A stretch of DNA of 64,000 nt from JABSQH01 sp039177505 (GTDB lineage: Bacteria; Actinomycetota; Acidimicrobiia; Acidimicrobiales; Ilumatobacteraceae), in NCBI GenBank assembly GCA_039177505.1, contig JBCDFR010000010.1:13361-77360 (forward strand). The letters are read 5' to 3'. Below the pieces are notes generated by a model. That model had not been told where the DNA came from and made no database searches. It saw only the letters and a list, made by a program, of their open reading frames with translations. Below are positions 49,928-59,664 of this stretch, piece by piece; position 1 is the stretch's first letter, and every line of letters starts with the position of its first letter. A program made the translations under genes and the position numbers.

Positions 49928-51166
49928 TCAACGCACGGCGAGCGGCATCCGGTCGACGCCGCGGATTGTCAGACGATCGCGGAACGTCGGTTCCGCAAGC
50001 AGCTCGATCTCGCCGAATCGGCGGATCAGCCTGCTGATCGCCACCGACGCCTCGAGACGAGCCAGCGATGCGCCGAGGCAGTAGTGAATGCCGCCGGAGA
50101 AGGCGAGGTGACGGCTCGCATTGTGTCTGGTGAGGTCGAGGCGATGCGGGTCGGCGAACACCGCTGGATCGTGGTTCGCCGCGCCGAGCACGCACAGCAC
50201 CGATGACCCCGCCGGAGCCTCGATCGCGCCGTCGCCCTCTCCGAATACGGTCGGTGCAACTGGAATCCGCACGGTGTGCTGTACCGGGCCGTCGAAGCGC
50301 AGCAGCTCGTCCACCGCGTTGGCATCGAGCCCGGGGTCATCACGCCACAACGCGAGCTGATCACGGTTGCGGATGAGCGCCAGGGTTCCGTTGCCGATCA
50401 GATTGACGGTGGTCTCGTGGCCAGCGACATAGAGCAGCACGACGAATGCGAGGAGTTCCTCGGTGGTCAGCCGGTCGCCTTCCTCTTCGGCGACCAGGAG
50501 CGCGGACAGGACGTCGTCGCCGAGATGGCGTCGCCGCTCCTCGACGATCTCGACGAGATAGGCAACGAGCTGGGCTGATGCGTGTTCCGCTTCGGCGAGC
50601 GACTCGACGGTCGTCGTCGGCTCCAGCGTGGCGGTGAGCACTTGACTCCACTCGCGGATCTCGTCGCCGCGCTCTTTGGGAATCGCCAGGAGGTCGGAGA
50701 TCACCTCGAACGGCACGGGAAACGCCAACTCGTCGACTAGCTCGAACTCGCCGCGCTCGGCGGCGCGGTCGAGGACCGCGTCGACCATCCGCTCGATTGA
50801 GACGCGCAGTGCCTCGATCGCCGGCGGCGTGAACGCCTTGTTGACCAAGCGGCGCAGGCGGGTGTGGTCTGGCGGGTCGAGGTTGAGAATGCTCTTTGCG
50901 CCGTCTCGGCGGCGCTCGCGTCGTCGGCGCCATACGGGATCCTCGGGTCGCGGCGCGCCGTTGGCATCGACGTCTCGACTCATCGCCGGATCGCGCAGTG
51001 TTGTCGCCACATCGTCGTAGCGCGTCAGAACGACCATTCCGTAGGGCGTGAGGTGCGCTGGCTCGTGAGTACGCAACTCGTCGTAGAACGGGTACGGGTC
51101 GGCGCGAAATGCCGGGTCGAGCGGGTTGTACACCGGCGAGTCGGTCATGTCAGCCATCGCTCGCAT
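49928..51166 (-). CDS. Cytochrome P450
   Basis: 412 residues. I-helix AGHETTVNLIGNG, K-helix ExxR (DELLRFDG), and the heme-ligand Cys in FSGGIHYCLGASLARLE are intact; NLDPPDHTRLRRLVNKAFTP is also typical of bacterial class I P450s (CYP107/CYP105-like). It needs a ferredoxin and reductase, neither seen nearby. Starts at 51166, 51157 or 51148 are possible. It follows the class III aminotransferase on the same strand after 96 bp. Confidence 0.92.
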   Translation of the reverse strand: MRAMADMTDSPVYNPLDPAFRADPYPFYDELRTHEPAHLTPYGMVVLTRYDDVATTLRDPAMSRDVDANGAPRPEDPVWRRRRERRRDGAKSILNLDPPDHTRLRRLVNKAFTPPAIEALRVSIERMVDAVLDRAAERGEFELVDELAFPVPFEVISDLLAIPKERGDEIREWSQVLTATLEPTTTVESLAEAEHASAQLVAYLVEIVEERRRHLGDDVLSALLVAEEEGDRLTTEELLAFVVLLYVAGHETTVNLIGNGTLALIRNRDQLALWRDDPGLDANAVDELLRFDGPVQHTVRIPVAPTVFGEGDGAIEAPAGSSVLCVLGAANHDPAVFADPHRLDLTRHNASRHLAFSGGIHYCLGASLARLEASVAISRLIRRFGEIELLAEPTFRDRLTIRGVDRMPLAVR

Positions 51167-51262
51167 GCTCGCGGATCACCAACCGGCATGGCGAGGTGGG
51201 AGCCGGGTCCGCCATCGACGGGCGGGCTCGGGTGAGTCGGAGCCGACCGCCAGGCGACCCGC

Positions 51263-52480
51263 TCAGGCGCGGGTTGCGGCGAGCGCTGCGGCCATCGCGT
51301 CGATGACCCGATCGATCTGCTCGTCGGCGATCACGAGCGGTGGGCAGAACGTCACGGTGTTGTCGCCGATCGCTCGCGCGATCACGCCCCGGTCGAGGAG
51401 CGCATCACGCACCACGATGGGCAGGTGGGCGTCGTCGAGGGCGGCGCCGAATACGGCGGTGTCACCGCGCACGTGGTCGAGACCCTCACCGATCAAGGAG
51501 CGCAGGCCGGTCTCGAGTCGAGCACCGACGTGGCGGGCTCGTTCGAGCAGGCCCTCGCGCTCGATGATCGCGATGTTCTCGAGGGCAGCGGCACATGCGG
51601 TGGGGTGGCCCGAGTACGTGTAGCCGTGGCGCAGGATGAACCCGTCCTGCTCGAGGGCAGCTCGGGGCTCGGCCCCCACGATCACCCCGCCAACCGGTTG
51701 GTAGCCCGAGCTCACTCCTTTGGCGAACGTGGTCAAGTCGGGGGTCACCTCGAAGTGTTCTGCGGCGAACCATCGGCCGAGTCGGCCGAATCCGGTGATG
51801 ACTTCGTCGAAGATGAGGTACGCGCCGTGCTCGTCGCACAAGCGCCGGGCCTCGGCGAGATACCCCGGCGGCGGGGGGTAGACGCCGGCTGCACCTTGTA
51901 CCGGTTCGAGGAGCAACGCTGCGACTTCGCCGGCGCGCTCGCTCATCAAGCGACCGAGTGCTTCCACGTCGTCGGCGGGCACCTGCTCGACATCGGGCAC
52001 GAGGCTCCCGTAGCCCTCCTTGTTGGGTGGCAGACCTTGTGCGCTGGTGCCGCCGAGGTTGGTGCCGTGGTAGCCGCGCTCGCGCGAGATGATGAGGTGG
52101 CGTTCCGGGTGCCCCGCCATTCGCTGCGCCAGCCGCGACAGCTTCATTGCCGTATCGACCGCTTCTGAGCCCGAACCAGCGAAGAACACGCGGGCGTCGG
52201 CGATCGGCGTCAATTCGGCGATGCGGGCCGCGAGTTGTTCGGCGGGCTCGTTGGTGAACGGATCGAAGCACGAATACGCCTCGAGCTGGCGCATCTGGGC
52301 CGCGACCACATCGGCCATGTCACTTCGCCCGTGGCCGATCTGGCAGTACCACAGGCTGGCCATCGCGTCGATCAGCTCGTTGCCGTCGGTATCCCACACG
52401 GTGGCGCCGCGCCCGCGCGTCAACGTGACGAAACGTTCTTTGGTCGTCGGCGCAAAGGGGTGCAGGAACGGGAGCCGCAT
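51263..52480 (-). CDS. Class III PLP-dependent aminotransferase (omega-aminotransferase type)
   Basis: 405 residues. GSEAVDTAMKLSR, LIFDEVITGFGRLG and the PLP Lys in FAKGVSSGYQPVGG identify a class III enzyme of the BioA/omega-amino acid:pyruvate group. ATG 52480 gives the expected start LPFLHPFAP. Its start lies inside GCATGC, whose reverse ATG (52479) is also in frame for the divergent GH3 gene, so the two genes have essentially no intergenic space. Confidence 0.9.
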   Translation of the reverse strand: MRLPFLHPFAPTTKERFVTLTRGRGATVWDTDGNELIDAMASLWYCQIGHGRSDMADVVAAQMRQLEAYSCFDPFTNEPAEQLAARIAELTPIADARVFFAGSGSEAVDTAMKLSRLAQRMAGHPERHLIISRERGYHGTNLGGTSAQGLPPNKEGYGSLVPDVEQVPADDVEALGRLMSERAGEVAALLLEPVQGAAGVYPPPPGYLAEARRLCDEHGAYLIFDEVITGFGRLGRWFAAEHFEVTPDLTTFAKGVSSGYQPVGGVIVGAEPRAALEQDGFILRHGYTYSGHPTACAAALENIAIIEREGLLERARHVGARLETGLRSLIGEGLDHVRGDTAVFGAALDDAHLPIVVRDALLDRGVIARAIGDNTVTFCPPLVIADEQIDRVIDAMAAALAATRA

Positions 52481-52496
52481 GCCAGCATTCTGCTCG

Positions 52497-54677
52497 ATGC
52501 CCCTTGCCTTCGAGCGCGCCGCGGCGGCCGTCGCCGGCGGCGACGACCCGCATCTGTTGGCCCACCAGCTCGTGGAGGGGATGACGCTCGACGAGAAGCT
52601 CGGCTGTCTCGACGGTGACTCCCCGTTCTGGCCGGGCCTGATCGACATGTCAGGGGGTGGGTACTACCGCCACACCTGGCCAGCGGCCGAGGTGGCGTCG
52701 CTCGGCGTCCCTGGCATCGAGTTCGCCGACGGGCCGCGCGGATGCGTGATCGGCGACGCAACGGCCTTCCCGGTGAGCATGGCGCGGGGCGCGAGTTTCG
52801 ATCCAGAGCTCGAGGCGCGAATCGGCGATGCGATCGGCACAGAACTGCGGGCGAGCGGAGCGACCTTCACGGGCGCGGTCTGCATGAATCTGCTGCGCCA
52901 CCCGGGGTGGGGTCGGGCACAGGAGACCTACGGCGAGGATCCACACCATGTCGGCGTGATGGCCGCCGCGCTCACGTCGGGGCTGCAGCGTCATGTGATG
53001 GCGTGCATGAAGCACTTTGCGTTGAACTCGATGGAGAACGCACGATTTCGCATCGACGTCAGCGTCGACGAGCGGACCTTGCACGAGGTGTATCTGCCGC
53101 ACTTCCGCCACGTCGCCGAAACCGGCGTGGCGTCGGTGATGAGCGCCTACAACTCGGTGAACGGGCGCTGGTGCGGCGAGAACCGGATGCTGCTGACCGA
53201 CGTTCTACGCGACGAGTGGGGGTGGGACGGATTCGTCGTTTCCGACTTCATCTTCGGGTTGCGTGATCCCGTCGCCTCCGTCGAGGCGGGCCTCGACATC
53301 GAAATGCCGTTCCGGCAGCAGCGGGCGACGTCGTTGCCGGAGGCCGTGCAGTCGGGCGGACTCGACCTGGCATACGTCGATCGGTCGGTGCAGCGCACCG
53401 TCGCGACACAGCTGCGCTTCGCGTCGGTGTTCCGGTCCCGTCCGCCGTTTGCCGCGATCGGATGCTCGGCGCATGTCGAGCTGGCGCGCGAGGCCTCGGT
53501 GGCGTCGATCGTGCTGTTGCGCAACAGCGCTGGCGTTCTTCCCGTCGATCCGACCGATGCGCCGCGCATCGCTGTGATCGGACCGTTGGCGATGGTCCCC
53601 AACCTGGGCGACGGTGGGTCGAGCGATGTTCGGACGACCACCACCGTGACGCTCTTCGACGGATTGCGGGCCTCCTTCCCGGACAGCCACATCGTTCATG
53701 TCGACGATCCTGCACTGGCCGCATCGAGCGATCTGGTGATCGTCGTGGCCGGCACGACCAAGCACGACGAGGGGGAGTACCTCGACGCCGAAGGCACCGG
53801 GGTGGTCGCAGCCGAGCTGTTTCCGCCGACCGACGACCCAGACGTCGGGACGAGCGCCACGCCCGTCGTCTACGACACTCCGCCGACCGCGGCGGGCGCG
53901 GCGAGCGCGGTGCCGGACGATGGCTCGACAGGTGACGCGCCGGCACCGAACGAGATGGCACCTGGTGGTGATCGCCGGTCGCTGCGGCTCAGCGAGTCCG
54001 ACGAGGCGCGGATCGCCACGGCTGCGGAGCTGCCGATGCCCACCGTGGTGGTCGTGATGGGCGGTTCGGCGTTCGTGATGCCGTGGGCCAAGACAGTCGA
54101 CGCGATCGTGCACAGCTGGTACCCCGGCGAGCAGGGCGGGATCGCCATCGGTCAGATCATCGCAGGCGAGGCCGAGCCCGCCGGTCGGCTGCCGTTCGCC
54201 ATTCCGATCGACGAGTCGCACCTCACCGACTTCGACCCCGATGCCGCTCGGGTGACCTACGACTATTTCCACGGCCAATGGAAGCTCGATCGCGACGAAG
54301 TGCCAGCGCACTATCCATTCGGATGGGGCCTCGGATATACGAGCATCGGGATCGTCGAGGCCGCACTGACCGACGATGCCGGTGTCGTGGACGTCGAGGT
54401 GCGCAACGACGGCGATCGCGATGGTTCGATCGTCGTGTTCGTGCACGCCGGCGTTTCCCGCAGCGCCTACGACCGGCCGCGACGCCGTCTGGTCGGATTC
54501 GTCAAGGCGACCGTCGCCGCCGGCGCGACGAGATCGGTTGCGGTCGAGGTCGACTGGCGCCAGCTCGACGTGCGCCAGGCCGGCGCCTGGCGGACCGAGC
54601 CAGGCGAGTACGTGCTCGACGTCGGGCGGCACGCCGATGACCCCGACGCCATCGGCATCACGGTCCAGCGGGGATAG
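52497..54677 (+). CDS. Glycoside hydrolase family 3 (beta-glucosidase-like)
   Basis: 726 residues. TIM-barrel domain from MTLDEKLGCLDG, with MACMKHFALNSMENARF and the nucleophile Asp in FVVSDFIFGLRDP; then the alpha/beta sandwich (RIAVIGPLAMVPNLGDGGSS; WYPGEQGGIAIGQI) and a C-terminal fibronectin-III-like domain. A low-complexity Pro/Ala/Asp segment of about 60 residues (around residues 440-500) is unusual. It removes beta-linked glucose or related sugars; no signal peptide is seen, so it is probably cytoplasmic. ATG 52479 is an alternative start. Confidence 0.88.
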   Translation: MPLAFERAAAAVAGGDDPHLLAHQLVEGMTLDEKLGCLDGDSPFWPGLIDMSGGGYYRHTWPAAEVASLGVPGIEFADGPRGCVIGDATAFPVSMARGASFDPELEARIGDAIGTELRASGATFTGAVCMNLLRHPGWGRAQETYGEDPHHVGVMAAALTSGLQRHVMACMKHFALNSMENARFRIDVSVDERTLHEVYLPHFRHVAETGVASVMSAYNSVNGRWCGENRMLLTDVLRDEWGWDGFVVSDFIFGLRDPVASVEAGLDIEMPFRQQRATSLPEAVQSGGLDLAYVDRSVQRTVATQLRFASVFRSRPPFAAIGCSAHVELAREASVASIVLLRNSAGVLPVDPTDAPRIAVIGPLAMVPNLGDGGSSDVRTTTTVTLFDGLRASFPDSHIVHVDDPALAASSDLVIVVAGTTKHDEGEYLDAEGTGVVAAELFPPTDDPDVGTSATPVVYDTPPTAAGAASAVPDDGSTGDAPAPNEMAPGGDRRSLRLSESDEARIATAAELPMPTVVVVMGGSAFVMPWAKTVDAIVHSWYPGEQGGIAIGQIIAGEAEPAGRLPFAIPIDESHLTDFDPDAARVTYDYFHGQWKLDRDEVPAHYPFGWGLGYTSIGIVEAALTDDAGVVDVEVRNDGDRDGSIVVFVHAGVSRSAYDRPRRRLVGFVKATVAAGATRSVAVEVDWRQLDVRQAGAWRTEPGEYVLDVGRHADDPDAIGITVQRG

Positions 54678-54688
54678 GGTCTCCGCCC

Positions 54689-55057
54689 GTGAGTAAGCCG
54701 GAGGTATCCATCCCAGCCGTAGACCCACCCGTAGACCTGGTGGTTGTCGACCTCGTTGTCGGCGAGGGTGAAGAAGCGATATCCGGCTCGGACGTCACCG
54801 TGCACTACGTCGGCGTGTCGTGGTCGACCGGCAGCCAGTTCGATGCGTCGTGGGACCGCATGGAGCCGTTTCGCTTCGGGCTCGGAGCCGGGCAGGTCAT
54901 CGCCGGCTGGGACGACGGTGTGCAAGGCATGCGCGTCGGCGGTCGCCGCCAGTTGACCATTCCGTCGCATCTCGGCTACGGCGAGGCCGGTGCCGGCGGT
55001 GTGATCGCACCCAACGAGACGTTGGTGTTCGTGGTCGACCTGCTCGAGGTGCACTGA
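54689..55057 (+). CDS. FKBP-type peptidyl-prolyl isomerase
   Basis: 122 residues. A single FKBP domain: DVTVHYVGVSWSTGSQFDAS, GAGQVIAGWDDGVQGMRVGG, IPSHLGYGEAGAGG and NETLVFVVDLLEV are complete. It accelerates Xaa-Pro isomerisation. There is no signal peptide. GTG 54689 lies 11 bp after the GH3 stop, so co-transcription is likely. Confidence 0.93.
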   Translation: MSKPEVSIPAVDPPVDLVVVDLVVGEGEEAISGSDVTVHYVGVSWSTGSQFDASWDRMEPFRFGLGAGQVIAGWDDGVQGMRVGGRRQLTIPSHLGYGEAGAGGVIAPNETLVFVVDLLEVH

Positions 55058-55090
55058 CCGGTTGCATCCCGCCGGGGGTGATGCGAACAT

Positions 55091-56305
55091 GTGTTCGTGT
55101 CGCCGGCTCCCGACACCGCGTCGATTCTGCACGCCGACCTCGACTCGTTCTACGCCTCGGTCGAACAGCGTGACGATCCGTCGCTGCGTGGCAAACCCAT
55201 AGCTGTCGGTGCATCGCCGACGGGCGGCGTCGTCTTGGCGGCCAGCTACGAAGCGAAAGCGTTCGGCGTATCGACGCCGATGGGTGGCGTTGAGGCGTGG
55301 CGGCTGTGCCCCGACCTCATCTCGGTGCCGCCCCGCTTCAGTGCGTACTCCGATGCCAGCGACGCGGTGTTCGACATCTTTCGCGACACGACACCTCTAG
55401 TCGAGGGCATCTCGATCGACGAAGCATTCCTCGACGTTGGCGGTCTTCTCCGTCTGAGCGGAACGCCGACCGAGATTGCGACGCACCTGCGCGCCCGCGT
55501 GCGGGCCGAGGTGGGACTGCCGATCACCGTCGGCGTGGCGCGGACCAAGTTCCTCGCCAAGGTGGCCAGCGGCGTCGGCAAACCAGACGGGTTGCTGGTG
55601 GTGGAACCCCACGGTGAACTCGACTTCCTGCACCCCCTTCCGGTGCAGCGGCTGTGGGGCGTCGGTGCGGTCACCGCACAGCGACTCAACGAGCGGGGCG
55701 TCTACTCGGTTGGCGACGTTGCCGCCCTGTCCGAGTCGGCCGTGGTCGCACTCACGGGCAAGGCAGTCGGACGTCATCTGTATGCCCTGGCCCACAACCT
55801 CGACCCTCGGCCGGTCGAAACGGGCCGACGTCGGCGCTCGGTCGGCGCCCAGCATGCGCTCGGTCGACGCGACCGGACCCGTCCCGACTGCGATGCGGTG
55901 CTCGCCGGATTGGTCGATCGGGTGACCGGACGCCTGCGCGGTGCCGGTCGTGCCGGGCGCACGGTCACGATTCGTGTCCGATTCCACGACTTCACCTGCA
56001 TCACCCGATCCCACACACTTCCCGAAGCGACCGCGTCGAGCGCCGCCGTACGTCGCATCGCCGGAGCACTGCTCGACCGCGTGTGGCTCGACATCGAGGA
56101 TCGCGGCATCTCGTTGCTCGGCGTCGCAGTCAGCCAGCTGGTCGACGACCACGCGATCCAGATGGCACTGCCGTTCGAGGCCGACGTGTCCCCGGCGCTC
56201 GATGCGGCGCTCGACGCGGTGCACGATCGATTCGGCGGGTCCTCGTTGCGCCGTGGGTCTTCGGTCGGTCGCACGATGGTCTCGATGCCGCTGCTGCCCG
56301 ACTGA
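55091..56305 (+). CDS. dinB: DNA polymerase IV (Y family)
   Basis: 404 residues. Catalytic acids in ILHADLDSFYASVEQRDDP and SIDEAFLDVGGLLR; VGVARTKFLAKVASGVGKPD and the helix-hairpin-helix RLWGVGAVTAQRLNERGV follow, then the little-finger domain. It bypasses DNA lesions with low fidelity. GTG 55091 or 55097 may start it. A C-terminal beta-clamp motif is uncertain (QMALPF near 385 fits the QxxLF pattern loosely). Confidence 0.93.
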   Translation: MFVSPAPDTASILHADLDSFYASVEQRDDPSLRGKPIAVGASPTGGVVLAASYEAKAFGVSTPMGGVEAWRLCPDLISVPPRFSAYSDASDAVFDIFRDTTPLVEGISIDEAFLDVGGLLRLSGTPTEIATHLRARVRAEVGLPITVGVARTKFLAKVASGVGKPDGLLVVEPHGELDFLHPLPVQRLWGVGAVTAQRLNERGVYSVGDVAALSESAVVALTGKAVGRHLYALAHNLDPRPVETGRRRRSVGAQHALGRRDRTRPDCDAVLAGLVDRVTGRLRGAGRAGRTVTIRVRFHDFTCITRSHTLPEATASSAAVRRIAGALLDRVWLDIEDRGISLLGVAVSQLVDDHAIQMALPFEADVSPALDAALDAVHDRFGGSSLRRGSSVGRTMVSMPLLPD

Positions 56306-56337
56306 CACGCCGCGTCGAGCGGCGACGACGATCTAAC

Positions 56338-58143
56338 GTGCCCTCCGTGCAATACCCACCGATTGGCGACCACGGAGTCATCGGTGACCTCCAGTCCGCC
56401 GCGCTCGTCGCTACGGACGCCTCGATCGACTGGTTCTGTGCGCCAAGGTTCGACTCACCGTCGGTGTTTGCCTCGGTGCTCGATGCCGATCGAGGAGGGC
56501 ACTGCTCGATCCGCCCGCACACCGAGACCGTGACCCGGCAGATGTACCTCCCGGAGTCGGCCACCCTCGTCACTCGTTTCCTCTCGGCCGACAGCGTCGC
56601 CGAAGTGACCGACTTGATGCCGATCAGCGACCCGACGACGGCAACCGACCGGAGACGAATCCTGCGGGTGGTGCGTGGGCTGCGGGGAGTCAGCCGGTTC
56701 ACGGTGGAGGTCGCGCCCGCCTTCGACTTCGGGCGCGTCGCGCATGTCGCCAGCGGCGGAGGTCGCCACGTGCGGTTCTCGACCGCGGACTATGGCGTCG
56801 ACGTCACAGCGAGCGTCGACCTCCGGGTCGATGGCGTCATCGCCACTTCCGTGATCGAAGTCGGCGAGGGCGACGTCGCCTGGCTGGTGCTCGAGTCCGG
56901 AGCAGACGAACGGGTCGCCGAGCTCACCAGAGCCGACGTCGATCGCGAGTTGCTGGAGGCCAGCACCTACTGGCGGAACTGGGTGGCCCAGGGCCGGTAC
57001 CGGGGCCGGTGGCGGGAGATGATCACGCGCTCGGCGATCACGCTCAAGCTGATGATGTACGCGCCCACGGGGGCCATGGTCGCCGCGCCATCGACCAGCC
57101 TGCCCGAGCGGATCGGGGGCGAACGCAACTGGGACTACCGCTTCACGTGGGTGCGCGACGCATCGTTCTCGATGCGTGCGCTGCTCGCGCTCGGGTTCAA
57201 CGACGAAGCGATCGCCTTCTCGCAATGGATGGTCGACCGCATCGACGAACGGCGCGACCGCCAGCACGGACCACTGCAGATCATGTATCGGGTCGACGGT
57301 GCCACCGAACTCACCGAGGAGAACCTCGACGACCTCGACGGCTACCGCCAGTCGCGGCCGGTGCGCATCGGCAACGGCGCGGTCGATCAGCTGCAACTCG
57401 ATATCTATGGCGAGCTCCTCAATGCGCTGCACTTGCTCGACGCGTCAGGTCATTTCATCAGCGGGCGCGCCTGGCGCGGCGTGGTCGAGATGATCGATTG
57501 GTTGTGCGAAAACTGGGATCAGCCCGAAGCCGGCATCTGGGAGTCGCGCAGTGGCCCACAACACTTCGTCTACGGGCGGATGATGGTGTGGGTGGCGATC
57601 GATCGCGCCCTGCGCATCGCTGCGCACCGATCGTTCCCGGCACCGGTCCAGCGCTGGACCATTGTGCGCGACTTGATCTACGACGTCGTCCATGAGCGTG
57701 GGTTCAACACCGAGCTCGACGCCTTCGTTCAATTTGAGGGTGGCGACGTGCTCGATGCCGCCATCTTGCTGATGCCGCTCAACGGTTTCATCTCACCCAC
57801 CGACCCGCGCTGGTTGTCGACGCTGCAAGCGATTCGCAAGACGCTCGTGACCGACAGCCTGGTGTACCGGTACGACCCCCGAGCATCACCCGACGGGCTC
57901 ACGGGTACCGAAGGCACCTTCTCGCTGTGCACGTTCTGGTACGTGGCGGCGCTCGCTCGCTCGGGGTTCGTCGACGAGGCTCGCCTGACCTTCGACAAGA
58001 TGCTCACGCACGCCAACCATCTCGGGTTGTTCTCAGAGGAGGTCGGCGTGACCGGCGAGCAGCTCGGCAACTTCCCTCAGGCATTCACCCATCTCAGCCT
58101 GATCGTCGCCGCGATCGAGCTCGATCGAGCGATCGACGACTGA
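56338..58143 (+). CDS. GH15 glucoamylase/trehalase-like protein
   Basis: 601 residues from GTG 56338 (GTG 56347 also possible). N-terminal beta domain YPPIGDHGVIGDLQSAALVA ... DGSIDW-like segment (TDASIDWFCAPRFDSPSVFA), then the (alpha/alpha)6 barrel with GGERNWDYRFTWVRDASFS and GTEGTFSLCTFWYVAALAR. Actinobacterial relatives are alpha-glucosidases or trehalases. The next gene is a G6PDH-like protein 81 bp downstream, a pairing that could route released glucose into the pentose phosphate route. Confidence 0.9.
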   Translation: MPSVQYPPIGDHGVIGDLQSAALVATDASIDWFCAPRFDSPSVFASVLDADRGGHCSIRPHTETVTRQMYLPESATLVTRFLSADSVAEVTDLMPISDPTTATDRRRILRVVRGLRGVSRFTVEVAPAFDFGRVAHVASGGGRHVRFSTADYGVDVTASVDLRVDGVIATSVIEVGEGDVAWLVLESGADERVAELTRADVDRELLEASTYWRNWVAQGRYRGRWREMITRSAITLKLMMYAPTGAMVAAPSTSLPERIGGERNWDYRFTWVRDASFSMRALLALGFNDEAIAFSQWMVDRIDERRDRQHGPLQIMYRVDGATELTEENLDDLDGYRQSRPVRIGNGAVDQLQLDIYGELLNALHLLDASGHFISGRAWRGVVEMIDWLCENWDQPEAGIWESRSGPQHFVYGRMMVWVAIDRALRIAAHRSFPAPVQRWTIVRDLIYDVVHERGFNTELDAFVQFEGGDVLDAAILLMPLNGFISPTDPRWLSTLQAIRKTLVTDSLVYRYDPRASPDGLTGTEGTFSLCTFWYVAALARSGFVDEARLTFDKMLTHANHLGLFSEEVGVTGEQLGNFPQAFTHLSLIVAAIELDRAIDD

Positions 58144-58224
58144 GCGCTCCATCCGCTCCCGTCCGCCGATACCGCCGTTGAACACCGCTTTCGAACACCG
58201 ATATCGAACAAGGAGCAACACGAC

Positions 58225-59643
58225 ATGAGCGACCAGTCCTCCAGCGGTTCGGGGTCGGTATCGGACGCAGTGGTCATCTTCGGCATCACCGGCGACCTTG
58301 CCAAGGTGATGACATATCACTCCTTGTACCGTTTGGAACGACGCGGTCTGCTCGACTGCCCGGTCATCGGCGTGGCCATCGACGACTACACCGTCGACCA
58401 GCTGGCCGCCAGGGCGCGCACGTCGATCACCGAGCAGGAGGGCGGCACGATCGACGAGGCGGTTTTTGCCCGCCTCGTCGCCCGGCTCTCGTATGTCAAG
58501 GGCGACTTCGACGACCCGGCGACCTACGCCGCGGTCGGCGCGGCGCTCGGCGACGCCTCCAGACCGCTCTACTACCTCGAGATTCCACCGTTCCTGTTCG
58601 CCCGTGTCGTCCGTGGGCTGAGTGAGGAGGGCCTCACCGCGGATGCTCGCCTGATGATCGAGAAGCCATTCGGTCACGACCTCGACTCGGCGCGCGCGCT
58701 CGCCGCCGAACTCCATCAGTACGTGCGTGAGGAGCAGATCCTGCGCGTCGACCACTGGCTCGGCAAGATGGGTGTGGAGGAGCTGCTGTACCTGCGGTTC
58801 GCCAATGTGATGCTCGAACCGGTGTGGAACCGGCACTTCGTCGAATCGATCCAGATCACCATGCTCGAATCCTTCGGGGTCGAGGATCGCGGGCACTTCT
58901 ATGACCCGGTCGGAGCGTTGCGCGACGTCGTCGTGAACCACCTCCTCCAGGTGCTGGCAGCCACGATCATGGAGCCGCCAGCTGGCAACTACCCGGAAGT
59001 CATGCGCGACGCCGTCGTCGCAGCGATGCGGGCGATCGAGCCGGCCGATCCCGGGCACTACGTCCGCGGCCAGTACGACGGGTATCTCGACACGCCGGGT
59101 GTCGCCGACGGATCGACGACAGAGACCTTCGTTGCGCTCAAGCTCGGTATCGACAATTGGCGCTGGTCAGGTGTGCCGATCTTCATCCGCGCTGGCAAGC
59201 ATGTCGCGACGACCATGACCGAGGTGCGGCTGGTGTTCAAACACCCGCCCAAGCTCGGCTTCGGCCAGTTCCAAGGGCGACTTGCCGAGCCGGATCAGCT
59301 GGTCATCCGGGTCAATCCGAACACCGCGATGCAGATGACCCTCGACGCCCACCGCGCGGACAGTGCCTCCCCCGGACCGATCACGATGGACATGAGCTTC
59401 GCCGACGAAGGCGGCGAGGATCCGACGCCCTATGAGGTGCTGGTCGTCGCCGGAATGCATGGTGATGTACGCCACTTCGCCCGTCAGGACGCGGTCGAGG
59501 AGGAATGGCGGATCCTCGCCCCGTTGCTCGAGTCCCCACCGCCCGTGCACGGATACGCACCTGGCACGCTCGGTCCGGATGCGGCCTCCGACATCGTGCG
59601 CGGCCAGGGAGCGTGGCGCGGGCCATGGGTCGACGGTCTGTAG
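58225..59643 (+). CDS. Glucose-6-phosphate dehydrogenase-like protein
   Basis: 472 residues. FGITGDLAK begins the NADP fold; EKPFGHDL and RVDHWLGKMGVEELL are the active-site motifs; RAGKHVATTMTEVRLVFK is also typical. The stretch after GDLAK (VMTYHSLYRLE) lacks the RKL-P residues of standard Zwf enzymes, and the active-site motif is RVDHW rather than RIDHY, so this is a divergent paralogue. It is not beside tal, opcA or gnd. Confidence 0.85.
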   Translation: MSDQSSSGSGSVSDAVVIFGITGDLAKVMTYHSLYRLERRGLLDCPVIGVAIDDYTVDQLAARARTSITEQEGGTIDEAVFARLVARLSYVKGDFDDPATYAAVGAALGDASRPLYYLEIPPFLFARVVRGLSEEGLTADARLMIEKPFGHDLDSARALAAELHQYVREEQILRVDHWLGKMGVEELLYLRFANVMLEPVWNRHFVESIQITMLESFGVEDRGHFYDPVGALRDVVVNHLLQVLAATIMEPPAGNYPEVMRDAVVAAMRAIEPADPGHYVRGQYDGYLDTPGVADGSTTETFVALKLGIDNWRWSGVPIFIRAGKHVATTMTEVRLVFKHPPKLGFGQFQGRLAEPDQLVIRVNPNTAMQMTLDAHRADSASPGPITMDMSFADEGGEDPTPYEVLVVAGMHGDVRHFARQDAVEEEWRILAPLLESPPPVHGYAPGTLGPDAASDIVRGQGAWRGPWVDGL

Positions 59644-59664
59644 CCATCGTGGTGCCGACCGGAA

